A stretch of 64,000 nt of DNA from the NCBI GenBank assembly GCA_030761205.1, contig JAULJL010000021.1, forward strand, positions 12,195,160 through 12,259,159. Reading direction: 5' to 3'. A program made the position numbers and the translations under genes. This document shows, piece after piece, positions 1 through 11,844 of the stretch. This DNA is from Fremontodendron californicum (Eukaryota; Streptophyta; Magnoliopsida; Malvales; Malvaceae). How positions within the stretch are numbered: position 1 is the stretch's first letter; each line of letters opens with the position of its first letter. Under the pieces are notes generated by a model, which was not told the origin of the DNA, did no database searches, and saw only the letters and a list, made by a program, of their open reading frames with translations.

Positions 1-90
1 AGGATGAAAACAGTCTTTTTACACTTGGGAACATCAATATGGGAAGAAAACATACCTGTTTAGTGGTCCGGACAAAATTAGGTGTCTACA
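1..90 (-). repeat. First 90 bp of the 3' LTR of the minus-strand Ogre/Tat element
   Basis: Read on the minus strand, the LTR begins TGTAGACACC at base 90 and runs off the window edge. The same stretch, slightly diverged, recurs at 13152-13241, where it opens the 5' LTR. The two copies in the same orientation bracket the gag-pol remains, which identifies the element and its strand. Confidence 0.75.
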
Positions 91-632
91 ATCACATGCA
101 ATCTAAATAAGTTTATATCAATGCAAAATACGAATTAGTACTAGATTCTCATATGTTTGCTTTTCATCTCTCTCTCCACTAATGTAGATTAGCACTTCAT
201 CAAGGATCAAGTAGGTTTTTATTAAGCTTGTAATGTAGGCTAGGGTCAAGGTAGGATAAAGATATATTTCGGTTTAAGTTCACCCATAGACACCTTACAT
301 TTTTATCAGGATTTTTGAGAGCTATAATCTTTTCCTCAAATTACATTCTCCAATCTTTCTTTGAATACACTTCCTTTTTGCTTCACCAATTTATTCACTT
401 TTTTTTCCTCTGTTCTTCGTTTTCGAAGAACCATAACTCTTTTTCTCTTTTTTTTTTCACCACCAATTCACCCAAATTCAACATGGCTCATAATTGTTTC
501 CTGTAATATCATCACATGCCTATGTAGTGAGGGTTAATCATGGTTTTTCTTATTTGGTTAGGCTAAAATATGGCAATCAAAGAAAAGAGATATATCAATT
601 AGGCACAAAGAGGTAGACTAAGGATAATAATC
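91..632. other. Non-coding stretch between the truncated RT and the 3' LTR
   Basis: No domain is visible here. RNase H and integrase should lie here in a complete element, but only about 540 bases separate the end of the RT fragment from the 3' LTR. A large deletion must have removed the rest of pol. No convincing polypurine tract is seen next to base 90. Confidence 0.5.
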
Positions 633-1152
633 TCAATTCCTCTTTTGCTGACGACAAAACCCAAACAATTTCTCCAAGGTGACTCCAAAATTGCATTTTG
701 TCGGATTTAGCTTGAGTCTAAACTTCCTTAATCGTTCAAAGAGCTTCTTAAGATTCGCAATATGCTCCTCTTCTCCTTGTGACTTTGTGATCATATCATC
801 AACATAGACCTCAATTCCCTTATGCATCATATCATGAAACATGGTCACCATGGCTCTTTGGTATGTTGCCCCAACATTCTTCAACCCAAATGGCATTACT
901 TTGTAGCAGAAGGTTCCCCACATTGTAACAAATGTGGTTTTCTCCATATCGTTCGATACCATCTTGATCTGATTGTATCCTGAGAATCCGTCGATGAAAG
1001 AAAATAAAGAACTTTTTTGCCATATTATCCACCAGAGTATCAATATAGGGCAAACGAAAATCATCTTTAGGGCTGGCCTTGTTCAAATCTCGGTAATCAA
1101 TGCACATCCGCACTTTGCCATCATTCTTTGGTACTGGGACAATATTTGCCAC
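633..1152 (-). pseudogene. Ogre/Tat Ty3 reverse transcriptase, truncated and frameshifted
   Basis: This is the RT domain of the minus-strand retrotransposon, which would copy element RNA into DNA in cytoplasmic particles. The first part (1152 to about 1010) reads in one frame with the CIDYRDLNKASPKDDF block. The rest reads in another frame with FSFIDGFSGYNQIKM (first catalytic Asp), the VMPFGLKNVGATYQ block and the YVDD catalytic box. The frame change lies near 1000-1020. The protein stops soon after the KCNFG/GF block, so the RT thumb, RNase H and integrase are missing. It cannot make a working enzyme. The YVDD box and the IDYRDLNK block are diagnostic of Ty3/gypsy elements. Confidence 0.9.
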
Positions 1153-1175
1153 CTATTTTGGATATTTTGACACCT

Positions 1176-1640
1176 CTAAGAATCCGCATCAAATTGCTTC
1201 TTCATTTTCTCTTTAATCTTTAACAGCATGTTCGACCTCTTTCTTCTCAATTTTTGTTGAATTGGCTTGCATTCTGGCCTTAAAGGGAGCTTATGAACCA
1301 CAATATCCGGATCCAACCCTAGCTTGTCTTGGTAAGACCATGCAAATACATCCAAATATTCCTGGAGCAAGGCTATCAATTCACCCTTTATTGATGATGA
1401 CAATGAAGTCCCGATTTTGACTTCCTTTATCTCTTCACCATCTCCAGATTTATCACTTCCAATAATCCCTTTTGAGGAAGTACTTGTTTCTCCTCTTGTT
1501 CTATTTTCCTTAATAGATCTGGAGGTAGACCATAATCCTCAGTATCTTCGTTAGCTTCAAAATCACCCGTGTAAATGGGTCTTTCAAAATCAACTTCAAA
1601 ATTACTGACAGGAAGGTCCTCATATTCCGCATCCGTACAC
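1176..1640 (-). pseudogene. pol segment between intron and RT (Ogre/Tat)
   Basis: The minus strand reads an acidic linker (IYTGDFEANEDTEDYG) followed by the ELIALLQEYLDVFAWSYQD and HKLPLRPECKPIQQKLRR blocks. These always precede RT in Tat/Ogre Ty3 elements. The linker and the FAWSYQD part lie in different frames near 1405-1425, and a stop at about 1173-1175 separates this part from the RT, so it is broken. Its 5' edge at 1640 coincides with a good splice acceptor (see the intron entry). Confidence 0.8.
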
Positions 1641-2150
1641 CTGTAAATAAGTGGAGAAGAAACAATATAGGAAAATATAGAATGAAAACAAAATAAATAA
1701 CAAAAATGAAAGAATATGGACACATCAAAAATGCATTGTGCTTGTTATTTATTGAATGAAAATGTTTAAACAAAAAGCCCATTACAAAAAAAAAAACTCT
1801 TAATATCTCTGGGTAAAGATAATTAAGATTGCTTTTTTTTTTTTAAAGTATTACGTTGGAATAGACTTAAAAACTATAGGAACTCAGTCGCACTCCAATT
1901 GGTTAGTCTATATCCTGGTGGACAAGGTCGCACCATCCAGTTCGCACTATCACTTTCCATCCCTTCTTTCCCGATCATGCAAATCACCATATCCTGAATC
2001 TGCCCCCCTTTATTCACATGGAATTTTTCAAAAGCTTGCTCGATCATTATGAGTACATCTTCTGAATTCTTTTCTCTGAATAGAAAACCAGCAGATCAAA
2101 AGTTGTGAAGGATCGGTGGGAAAGTCATGGGTTCCCATTCACTATCCATA
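1641..2150 (-). other. Probable Ogre-type intron between protease and RT
   Basis: On the minus strand this stretch has no homology to pol, carries stops in all frames, and ends in a pyrimidine-rich run and TTATTTACAG immediately before the first conserved pol codons at 1640. Ogre elements are known to carry a spliced intron between protease and RT. The acceptor is visible. The donor, expected just after the protease C-terminus near 2150, is not certain. Confidence 0.5.
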
Positions 2151-2151
2151 C

Positions 2152-3333
2152 TTATGAGACGGGCCATTCTTCTTTGTATGTTCCTTTCAACATGTTGCCT
2201 CTTATCATGGCTTTCGGAAGATACCCTAAGCCAAATCGATCTTTCTTTCCCACTGCTTCCATTGCTCGGTCCATCCCTTGAAGATATTTCCCCAAACCTT
2301 TTTCGGCCCTGTAGCCTTTTCCCATTGTGGTTCTTATTCCCAGCCTTGTGTTCTTGGACAACCTTGGCTTTGGAATTTTTCGTCCTTCAGCGACGAAAAT
2401 TGCATTTACGAAATACAGAGATTGAAAAGAACATTCTACGACATCTTCATTGGGTTCAACATAAGGAGATTCAATAGATGCGGAGGCTATTATGTCTTCT
2501 TCTCCTGATACAGTGATCAAACGGCCCTCCATCAGAAATTTCAGCTTTCGGTGGAGAGACGAAGGTACAGCCCCTGCTAAATGTATCCATGGCCTTCCCA
2601 ACAAACAATTATAAGACGGATTAATATCTATGGCCTGGAAATTCACCGTATAAGTGCATGGGCCTATCTCTAGAGGAACCTCAATAGTTCTCATTATCTC
2701 TCTCTTTGTACCATCGAAAGCCCTGACTACTGTGCAACTCGGTATCATATAAGATATATCCACTAGCAACTTAGACAAGGTTCCTAAGGGCATTACATTT
2801 AATGAAGAACCATTGTCCAGAAGCACTCTTGGTAGTATATGCCCCTTGCAGGTAGTTGTTATGTGAAGAGCCTTTGTGGACCCAATACCATTAGGTGGTA
2901 TTTCATCATAACTGAAAAATATATGGTCGTCCGCTGCAATGTTTCCTACCAGCCTGTCTAGCCTTTCTACTGATATGTTGTTAGCCACGTATGCATGATT
3001 CAACACTCTTAACAGGGCATTTCTGTGTGGCTCTGAATTCAAAAGCAAAGATAAGATTGAAATTCTAGCTGGTTGACGTTGCAGTTGTTCAACCACGCTA
3101 TACTCACTGTGCTTTATGAACTTTAAAAATTCACATGCCTCATTCTCGTTTACCGACTCCTTTATCCTATTTACCAAGGCTGATCCCCTCTCTGTTTCTT
3201 TTGACAAATCCATCTCAATATGGATTGGCTCAACTACTTTCTTCCCTTTGTTTGCTCCTCTGTCTTTCACTGTTAACCCCTGTTCATCAGCCTCAGGAGC
3301 ATAACACCTTCCTCTTCGTATTAAATGCCTCAC
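2152..3333 (-). CDS. Retroviral-type aspartic protease region of the Ogre/Tat element
   Basis: This open frame of 393 codons spans the protease part of the gag-pol of the minus-strand element. The pepsin-like active-site box reads LLDNGSSLNVMPL at about residue 170 (DNG in place of the usual DTG/DSG, which is normal for this lineage). It is followed by the hydrophobic flap region and the NCLLGRPWIHLAGAVPSSLHRKLKF end, typical of Tat/Ogre proteases. A glycine-rich GLGKYLQGM segment near the C-terminus resembles a G-patch. The enzyme would cleave the Gag-Pol precursor. The frame is unbroken, but gag upstream and RT downstream are damaged, so the element is not functional. The upstream Met is simply the first in the open frame. 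Confidence 0.85.
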   Translation of the reverse strand: MRHLIRRGRCYAPEADEQGLTVKDRGANKGKKVVEPIHIEMDLSKETERGSALVNRIKESVNENEACEFLKFIKHSEYSVVEQLQRQPARISILSLLLNSEPHRNALLRVLNHAYVANNISVERLDRLVGNIAADDHIFFSYDEIPPNGIGSTKALHITTTCKGHILPRVLLDNGSSLNVMPLGTLSKLLVDISYMIPSCTVVRAFDGTKREIMRTIEVPLEIGPCTYTVNFQAIDINPSYNCLLGRPWIHLAGAVPSSLHRKLKFLMEGRLITVSGEEDIIASASIESPYVEPNEDVVECSFQSLYFVNAIFVAEGRKIPKPRLSKNTRLGIRTTMGKGYRAEKGLGKYLQGMDRAMEAVGKKDRFGLGYLPKAMIRGNMLKGTYKEEWPVS

Positions 3334-3345
3334 ACTTCTGATATC

Positions 3346-3899
3346 TTACTGACTCGAAGACCCAGGCATAACCATGCTGCAGTCGTATTTCCATGGTGCA
3401 GTTTTGTTTTCCTTGTATGAAAAGGAAATAGGTAAATCAATGATTAACTTAGGTGCACTTTCCTCAACGACTGACATCACTTTCTCCTCTGGTTCATCAT
3501 AATAGATGATCAAGGGTCTTCCTATCCCGTAGCCAGATGCATTCTCAATAACTTCTATTTCCTCCTCTATCTCTTCGTAGAACTGGGCTTCCCCATTATC
3601 CATCATCTTTTGGACTTTAACCAGAAAGTCTCTGCAGTCCTGTATGACATGACCTCCACACTTATGGAACGAGCACCAATTTTGCACACTCTTTGCAACT
3701 ATTTTTAGACTTCTGCATCTCCCACCATTCCTGTTTTGACCATCTCAACCCATACTGTCAACATCGGAGTCTTGACTTCCCTGACATCCCTTTTTAACCT
3801 TTTGATTTCCCTTGTCAATACTGTATTTACCTGATTCCCAACATGATAGGGCAATGGGTTTCCCGCTACATTTGGCCCATTGTTTGCCCCAAACTTCAC
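3346..3899 (-). pseudogene. gag C-terminal / gag-protease linker
   Basis: Two adjoining minus-strand frames. The part at 3687-3346 holds WCSFHKCGGHVIQDCRDF, a CCHC-like zinc-knuckle variant, then an acidic stretch and the IIDLPISFSYKENKTAPWKYDC block usual before the protease in Tat/Ogre elements. The part at 3899-3705 is a poorly conserved linker in a different frame. At least one frameshift separates them, and a stop separates both from the protease. Confidence 0.75.
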
Positions 3900-3920
3900 A
3901 ACTCCGGCATTGATCAGGCT

Positions 3921-5620
3921 TTAGACTTTTTTTTTAAAGGTCAGGCAATCTTCAGTCGAATGTCCCTGAATTCCTGCGTGGTATGCGCAGTTAGTGTTTG
4001 CGTTGTACCACCTTGGATATAGAGGTGTTAGAGGTTTGAGGTACATGGGTGCAACAAGTTGACCCTGCAATAGTTTAGGATATAGCTCACCATAGGAGGT
4101 AGGAATCGGATCAAATTGGGGTTTTTGATCATTCCTTGGTGAATGTTGGTCATTGCGCGCGGGACCTTGAGTGTTTGGGACTGTATTTCGAGGAAGGGTT
4201 ATTTGTGGGGATATACTAGTTGGGAACGGCTGTTGTGGTATATTGGTATAGAGGAATGTATTTTGGGTAAAGTGGTTCACATTTGGGTAGTAAGGATTAT
4301 ACCCCGGGTAAGGTGTGTAAGGTGTCAGAGGTGCATAAGATGTGGTAGGAGTATAGGGCCTTGGTGGTGTGTATGGTGTATGAGGTGTATAAGGGTATTG
4401 ATTGAAACAGATTGCATGTGTCTATTCCTTCTTCTTTGCAAGAAAAACTCTTTTCGGGGTAGCAGACTCACCCCCTTCCATCTTCCCGTTCTTAATAGCG
4501 GACTCTATCATCTCCCCAGATATCACCATATCTACAAAGTCCTGGGTGGCACTCCCCACCAATTTATCATAATAGGGTGCTTTCAAGGTGTTGATGAAAA
4601 GCACTGTAGTTTCCTTGTTGGTTAAAGGGGGTTGCACTTGTGTGGCCAGATCCCTCCACCTTTGCTAGTATTCTTTGAAGCTCTCATTGGACTTCTTTTC
4701 CATATTCTGTAGCGACAGCCTATCAGGTACCATGTCAGACACATGCTTATAATATTCCATGAAAGCCCTGGTTAAATCCATCCATGAACGAATCTTGGTA
4801 CGACTCAGTTGATTGTACCATCGAGTTGCTGACCCTGTCAAGCTATCTTGGAAACAATGAATAAGCAGATTCTCATTATCATCATGCCCCGTCATCTTTC
4901 TGCACTACATGGTCAGATGTGCTGATGAGTTGGTAGTCCCATTATACTTTTCAAAGTCTGGTACTTTGAACTTTGGGGGAATTACTAGATCGTGTACTAA
5001 GCTCATTCTTTGGCATCCAGACTGCCAAATAACTCTGCACCTTCAACTGCCCTTAACATTTCCTCCAGTAGCTGATATTTCTTTTGGGATTCAACAGTTT
5101 CAACCCTCTTCAATTCAGTCATCTTTACCCTTTCCTTTTTAGCCATTTCTTCAAAGTCTGGAACTTCCACATCAATTGGATAACCCCAATATTACCCTTT
5201 TTAGGACCAAAATTTTGTGCTTCGGCTGCTGGTTGGAAATAGGATACTGCCCCAATCGGAAGTTCATTTCCCACAGGCTGGGATGTCTGACCATTCTTTT
5301 GTACCACCTCTGGTCGGTCTTCCTGGTTCACTGCCCCCATTCCTGTAACTGAATTTTTTCCTTGCCACTTCTGCCTCATCATGGTACTCATTATTTCCAT
5401 GAGTTTGGTCATTTGCTTCCGTGTCTCCTCTTGAGACTTAGCTAACTGTTCCTGCAGTTCTTTTTAATTCTTTCCATCCTTTCAATTCTAGCAAGCTGAT
5501 CGTTCTCCATAGCTCTTGCTCGAGATCGAGTATTGTAAAGGTGTCGAAAGTCTGATTCTTTCTGAGTGCGACCAATTGTACCTTTAGTTTTAAAAACCAT
5601 GGATTAGAAATTATTGACAC
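3921..5620 (-). pseudogene. gag of the Ogre/Tat element, several frame breaks
   Basis: From 5' to 3' on the minus strand: a coiled-coil-like N-terminus (5620-5125), the retrotransposon gag core (4895-4422; blocks LLIHCFQDSLTGSATRWYNQ, AFMEYYKHVSDMVPDRLSLQ and PPLTNKETTVLFINTL), a proline/tyrosine-rich linker (about 4415-4281, repeated PYTP motifs), and a C-terminal block with PRWYNANTNCAYHAGIQGHS, a C-x2-H...H-x4-C zinc-knuckle variant. Stops or frame changes occur near 5437, 5120-4900, 4650 and 4420. Gag would form the virus-like particle; this copy cannot. Confidence 0.8.
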
Positions 5621-6191
5621 ATTTCTTATTTTATTTTATAAAAATGAATGAATGAATGATTAAATGTTAATGAATGAACAAATAAGTAAATGACTAAGTG
5701 TATGAACTTAAATGACTAATTATAAAAAATAAATGAATGGACAAATAAATAAATGTCTAAGTGTATGAACAATTTATAAAGAATAAATGAATGAATGATT
5801 ATGAATATGAATATGAACAAATAAAATATATAAAAGAAAGAACAAATGAATCATGAATGCATTTAAAAGTATTGGCCCCGGGATAATTCCAACCAAAAGG
5901 TTTTTCATTGATTTCCTGGAACTAAATACATCAAAGAAATGATCACTGCTTAAGATAATATGATAATCTGTCTCTCTTAAAAAAATGCTATTACAAAATA
6001 CTGGTCCTATAGTAACTCCCTCGGATCTTGAACCTTTTTCACTGTCCTCTTTTGACTGCCTTGCTCTTCCATCTGATCCCTACTTGTTCACGATCCTTTG
6101 ACATGTCAGCAGAAGCATCACCGTGTAAGCTTTCCTTAGCTTGTTTCTCCAGTTGATTGGCTCGGGCTTCCTCACGCTTTGCTCTTTCTGC
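5621..6191. other. AT-rich spacer between ORF1 and gag, AATG-type simple repeats
   Basis: No coding potential. The left part (about 5640-5860) is a degenerate repeat of AATGAATG and AAATAAATG words, with a longer unit containing ACTAAGTGTATGAAC repeated near 5693 and 5755. Confidence 0.6.
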
Positions 6192-7826
6192 CTAATAGTT
6201 CTTCTCCTTCTTGAGGTTTCTAACTTCTTGTTCCCATTCCTCGGAAGTATTGAGAGTCCCCTCGAATTTGAGCTCGAAACGGTACCTCTTGTTCTCCAAG
6301 TGTAATTCCTGAAGATCGCTTTTAGCAGTGTCCCTCTCTCTCTTGATCTTTTCTTTTTCTCTTTCCCGGGCCGATTCCCTATTTTTCATATCCTCAAGCT
6401 CTTCTTGCAAACGGGCGATTTTCTTGCTCATTTGGGCCTTTTCTTTTTCGAATTCTGCCCTTGCGATTTCTAACTCCAATGGCGCTTTCTTGGGTAGTGA
6501 ACTCAAATGCTGAACTTTTTCCCTATCTGATGTCAACAACCTATCATTAACCCTCAATTCCCTCCATGTTAGGTAATCAGGTGTGACGATGTCGGCATAT
6601 CTAGCTACCTCCACTCGATGAGTTTCCTTCCATGCTACTACAATCTCACGTACCTTTCCCAAAAAACCAAACTTTTTCATAAGCAAATTCCAAATTACTA
6701 AGATATGGGTCATAGGAGTAAGGAGTAAACTGACGGGATTTTGATTGTCTCAGTACTAGCAGTGGTGCATAGCTCACTCTTCCCCGTACTCCCAATAATG
6801 GAATAGAAACTTTATCTCTGCACTTGTACAATGTCAGTATAAGAGCTATCCATGGGGATCTCCAAATTATCATCTCAGCCCTAATATTCTGGAATATTTG
6901 ACCCATTGTTCCTCAGTCCTATTTTCAAGCCAATCCCTCTTAAGAAATTCACCAATTGGTGCAAAAGATTTCCAGTATGAGCGAAGAGGGAAATTCTCCT
7001 GTTTACAAAAATGACTCTGAACCCATATGTAAAGGAGCTGTATACAACCTAGAAAACGCCATTTTCCTTCCCGTCTACAAAAATTCAGGGATCGGATTGT
7101 TTCTGCTACCGGGACTGGGTTTATCCTTTGCTCAAGCCTCTCAAAAACATCAAATATCGCCACATCCATATACCCTAATGTCTTCGGGAAGATAACTAAT
7201 CCATAGATAGCCAAAGCAAAAATATTCCTAACTGTCTCCTTACTTGAATGGCTATGGATTAAGGTCCGTAAAATGTCCTATGATATACAGTAGCTTACCC
7301 CTTTTCGGACAACATGGCTTTCGACCCAATTTCTTTCCACTCCCAGAATTTTAGACACCTTTTTCTTGAAACCCAACGTCTTTGTATCCTTCAAATAAAT
7401 ACGGTCAGGAATAATATTCTCAATATGCAGCAAGGTCGAATATTCCTCTATAGTTGGAGTCATATCCTCTTGGTTAAAGGTAAAACACCGATAAGCTGGA
7501 TTCCAGAATTGCACCATAGCCCAGATTACCTCACCACTGACCTTAACCTGAACTAACAGTGCTATGTCCCCATAAGTCTGAGTGAAGGCTTCTTTTTCCG
7601 ATATGTTCCACTTATTTCATATATCTATCAATTCTCGGAGATCATTTTGCATGATAGTAAGATCAACCTCGGCTGGCAATGCTGACACATATCCCATCTT
7701 CAAACAATCCCCATTATCCTGCTGACCTTTCTCGGACAGTTTCCTAACCTCTAAATGCTTATCAACCACTGAGACACTCTGACACTCCATGAAAGCCCTT
7801 TTGGTTGAATAATATCCCGAGACCAA
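6192..7826 (-). pseudogene. Ogre ORF1, DUF7745-like protein with coiled-coil tail, broken
   Basis: This is the extra open reading frame that Ogre elements carry upstream of gag; its function is unknown. The minus-strand pieces in order are: an N-terminal segment (7826-7617); FWNPAYRCFTFNQEDMTPTIEEY (7517-7278); IYGLVIFPKTLGYMD through ETIRSLNFCRREGKWRFLGC (7214-6870); LGVRGRVSYAPLLVLRQ (6906-6646); and a C-terminal, strongly charged coiled coil (about 6520-6200, many Glu/Lys/Arg). The FWNPAY, FPKTLGYMD and YAPLLVLRQ blocks match the plant DUF7745 family as I know it. Pieces lie in different frames with stops between them, so it is a pseudogene. Confidence 0.75.
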
Positions 7827-8196
7827 TAAACTTCAAATGTGCAAAAATGATGACAAGAATTTTCAAAAAAAAAAAAAAAAAAAATGAATTAGTAACGGGA
7901 ATAAATACAAATAATACAAAAAAAACATATAACTCAAAACAATAATTATCCCTGAGGATGCCAACAAAATTTCGGCATTATAACACCCCTGGGATGAAAT
8001 ACCAACACTTGTTACGGGCATTGTGATGTATGTTCATCATTGTCCAATTTTCAAAAAATAAACTTTTTCGAAAAGTAGAATAAAAGGTAAAAGGATTGGA
8101 AATATTCCTCCATGTGTTCTTAACTTCGGGATATCTAATTGGAAATCCGGCATGACTTCGCCTAGGTTTATTATATGAAGGTGAATTAGTTAAGCG
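7827..8196 (-). other. Leader between 5' LTR and ORF1
   Basis: Short untranslated leader on the minus strand with an oligo-A run at about 7868-7883. A 74-codon open frame at 7978-8202 has no recognisable domain and starts inside the LTR end. A primer-binding site should start just inside 8197, but I see no clean match to the one at 30369. Confidence 0.4.
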
Positions 8197-8896
8197 TGAC
8201 ATTAAAAAAAAATCAAGGAAAAGTCGACTTAATTCCTCTAGAAAAATGAAGGTTTTGAAAATGACCTTGAAAAAGACATGGAGTCGCCACCAATCTTTTT
8301 TAGCAAGGTGTGATCGGCCACCTATTAATAAAATATTTTAAATTTAATTAAAACATTTTTAAAATCAATTTCAAGTCTGCGTTTTAAACCAGAGAAATAA
8401 AAATAAAAATAAAAAAGGTTCAGGACTCGGTTACGTGTAGGGAAGGATTAGCACCCCTACAACGCCCGTATAAAACGGTACCTTATTAATCATGTGTTAT
8501 CTCAAGTCTCGGTAAAAAGTCGGTTTTAGATTTAGTATTTCAAGTTAATTCCCAATTTAAAGAAAAATAATTCCATTTTAAATTGAAAATGATCCGAAAT
8601 TTATAAATTCAAAATTTTCCTATATTCCCCAACAAACGTGACAAAATATAGAAATTTTTATTAGTTTGGAAAACTTTTCGAATCATTCTCATTTTAAAGA
8701 AGATATTCCGTTATTAATGATAATTGATGATATCCTCCTCAGCAAACCCGGTAGAGAACTCATGAATTATTTTAACTCGGGAATATCTTTATTTTATTGA
8801 AAATTTTACCTTTTTGAAAATATTTTAAAAAATATGAATATGAATATGCATGGCATTAATAAAATGACATAGCAAAATCTAAATAATATAATGCAA

Positions 8897-9230
8897 CATA
8901 AATGATATGATATAATTTAAATGTCTTAGCATATTCTAAATGAAATGAAATATTCTAAGTTATATGATATATTCTAAATGAAATGAAATGACCTAGGTAA
9001 CATAATATATTCTATACGAAATGAAATGAAATGTCCTAAGTCATATGATATATTCTAAATAAAATAAAATATCTTAAATGACATAATAATATCCTAAATG
9101 AAATGAAATAACCTAGGTAACATAACATATTCTACATGAAATGAAATGACCTAGGTAACATAACATATTCTATATGAAATGAAATAATTTAAATGACATG
9201 GAAAATATGAATGATATGGCATATAATTTA
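8897..9230. repeat. Degenerate AAATGAAATG / CCTAGGTAACATAA array in the LTR
   Basis: Words such as TATTCTAAATGAAATGAAAT and GACCTAGGTAACATAA alternate about seven times with small changes. It lies inside the giant LTR and has no coding content. Confidence 0.7.
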
Positions 9231-10506
9231 AATGACATGAAATATAAAATAATTCTATCATAAATATGCATGAAAATAAAAATGAAAACAATAATGCATG
9301 AACATAGTATATGCTAAATAATATGACAAAAATTAACTAAATAAAAAGCATAAGATATCATGAAATATTCAAAACCATATAATAAACAATATAACATCAA
9401 AAAATATAAATCAAAATAATAACAATACCATAGGAATTATCATAGCAAAAATCACATATTATATAAAATGCATGAATATGGAAAATGCAATGCATGAAAA
9501 TGTAATTTTTCCTTTAATTAAGGAAATCCGTATATCTAAAAAGATATCCGGCTACCTTAGAAAAATATATCAAATTAAATATTATAAAACTAAAATACTT
9601 TGTGATTGTTTGAAAACAATTTTAAAAAGCTTAGATTAAAAATAAAAACTTATCTAAACCCTTTTTTAAATGGCTCTAATTTCCTAAGTTTAAAATCTCG
9701 GACTTGACCACCCTTAACCCGAGAATTAAAAAAAAAAATCATTTTTAGAGTTTAAAAAGGCTTAGAAACTACCCTAAGTCAGTAGCTAAACTTCCTAATC
9801 AGCCCTCTCTAAATAACTTAACCAAAACAGAAAAATAATTTTTCTTCAAATTCAATTCTGACTCTATTGTCTAGTTTTATGCCACGATTTTTTAGCCTAT
9901 TTTTAAAAATTGAAAAAATCTATAAAAAAAATACTAGAGACTCAGGACATGTAAAACTATATGAAAAAAAATCGGCTTAATTTTTTGATTAAATATGAAT
10001 GCCATAAAAATCAGGAAAGCACGAGTACTGGGTGAAAAAACTGTTTTGCCAAAACACATTTTTTGCCTTTGATAAAATCATTTAAAAATCAAAGTAAAAA
10101 TATTTAAGACTCACAAAAAGACTCACAAACAATAGCTAGGACTTTAGAAAAGTTAGACAAAAATGTGCTAAGTAAAAAAAATCACAAAGGTAGAAAAATC
10201 AATTTGACAACTCTTTAATTTTCCACAATATGCTCAATAGAGCATGACTTTGAACCATTGATTGGCCTAAGTCATAAGTCAAGCGGCATGGACATGAAAT
10301 GCATGAAAAATACAGAAAATATGATGCATGACACACATGATTTTAAACCTAAATATAATGAAAAATGCATGGCATCAATAAAATGACCTAGACCTAAATG
10401 AACTTAAATGGCATTTAATGCAACCTAAGTGCATGGATATGCATGGCAAAATAAACCAAACCTAACATCTAAAATATGCATGGCAATAACAAAAACACAA
10501 GACATG

Positions 10507-10800
10507 CTTAAACCAAATACTCAATCAAATGTCATGAGAATGCCAACCTATCAACTGACATAACAAAAATGCACACACAAAGTAAAATAAATGGAGTGGC
10601 CGAATGGCCTCATGTCCAAAGTAAGCATGGCATTTTCACAAACACTTGATATACTTAAACCAAATACTCAATCAAATGTCATACAAATGCAAACATATCA
10701 ACTAACATAGAAAAAATATACACACAAAGCAAAATAAATGAGGTGGCCGAATGGCCTCATGTTCTAAGTGAGCATGGCATTTTCACAAATACTTGATATA
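10507..10800. repeat. 147-bp tandem duplication in the LTR
   Basis: Two units start at 10507 and 10654 with CTTAAACCAAATACTCAATC. Both contain GTGGCCGAATGGCCTCATGT, itself a short palindrome (GGCCGAATGGCC-type). About 90% alike by eye. Confidence 0.8.
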
Positions 10801-11844
10801 CTAACATACTTAACTAAAATATAACACTCAAATCATGCAAATATAAAGTAGAGGTATTAAAACTAACAAGAATTTTCACAAACACATGGATTACAAAATA
10901 TAAAACATAAACAAATTTAAACATTTTGAAAACAGAAAATCAAAAATGCAAGAACATGATAATAAACTCATAAATGGAAATAAACAAGCAACCAAATTAA
11001 AACAAGCTTCAAGTATATGTAGTAGAAGAAAATTTAAAGCATCAAAACTTATTTAATATAAAAAATAACATGAAAAATCAAAACAAAACAGCAACTAAAA
11101 TATATCGGCCATTCGGCCATGTCAAGGACTCAAGAGAAAAAAATATTGCAAGAGCGTTTTTAAGAAAAGATGAAGAAAGAACTTAAAAAAAACATTAAAA
11201 AAAAACTTATTTGAAAAGAAAAATCACTAAAATAATAATCAAAACAACAAAAAAAGAATGGAAAATCAAAGAAAGTGCAAGAGTTGGTGCTAAAAGCAAC
11301 CTCTAAAAGCTATCTTCCAAGCTTTTTCTCTTCAAACTTTCTTTTCTTTTCTAAACTTTTCTTTTTGCTTTGCAACAATGCCAAAACAAGAGAGAATATG
11401 AAAAATGAGAGTGAGCGGAAAATGAAAAAGAACCCCCCTATAGTGGCCGAAAATCCCCTCTCTCTAGGTTAGCATGTTTTCATTTTTCCTCCAACCAATT
11501 TTCATCCAAGGGCTATTGTTCCAAGATGTTTAAAACATGAAATTATCACCCTTAGATTAGGCCATCAGCTGTCCATAATTACATCTATTCAAGAATTATG
11601 TTGACACTCTCCCTCTTCATGCATTGGCCCATGTGGCTTATTTGCAAAGGCTTAATAAAAAAAAAACACTAACTAACTCTTCATTTTTGACCTCTTGATC
11701 AAAATATCATAATCATCCTTCCCCTCCTTGGGCCTTGGCCGGCCAGCACTCCCTCTTCCAGCCCAAATTTGATTTTTTTGAAAGGCAAGAGAAGCCCTTT
11801 TCGGTTTCTTGGGTAAAATGACCTTTTTGCCCCCCGGATGCAAA

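Noticed and set aside
2127..2508. Plus-strand frames opposite the protease region
   Set aside because: Antisense shadows of the Ogre protease frame.
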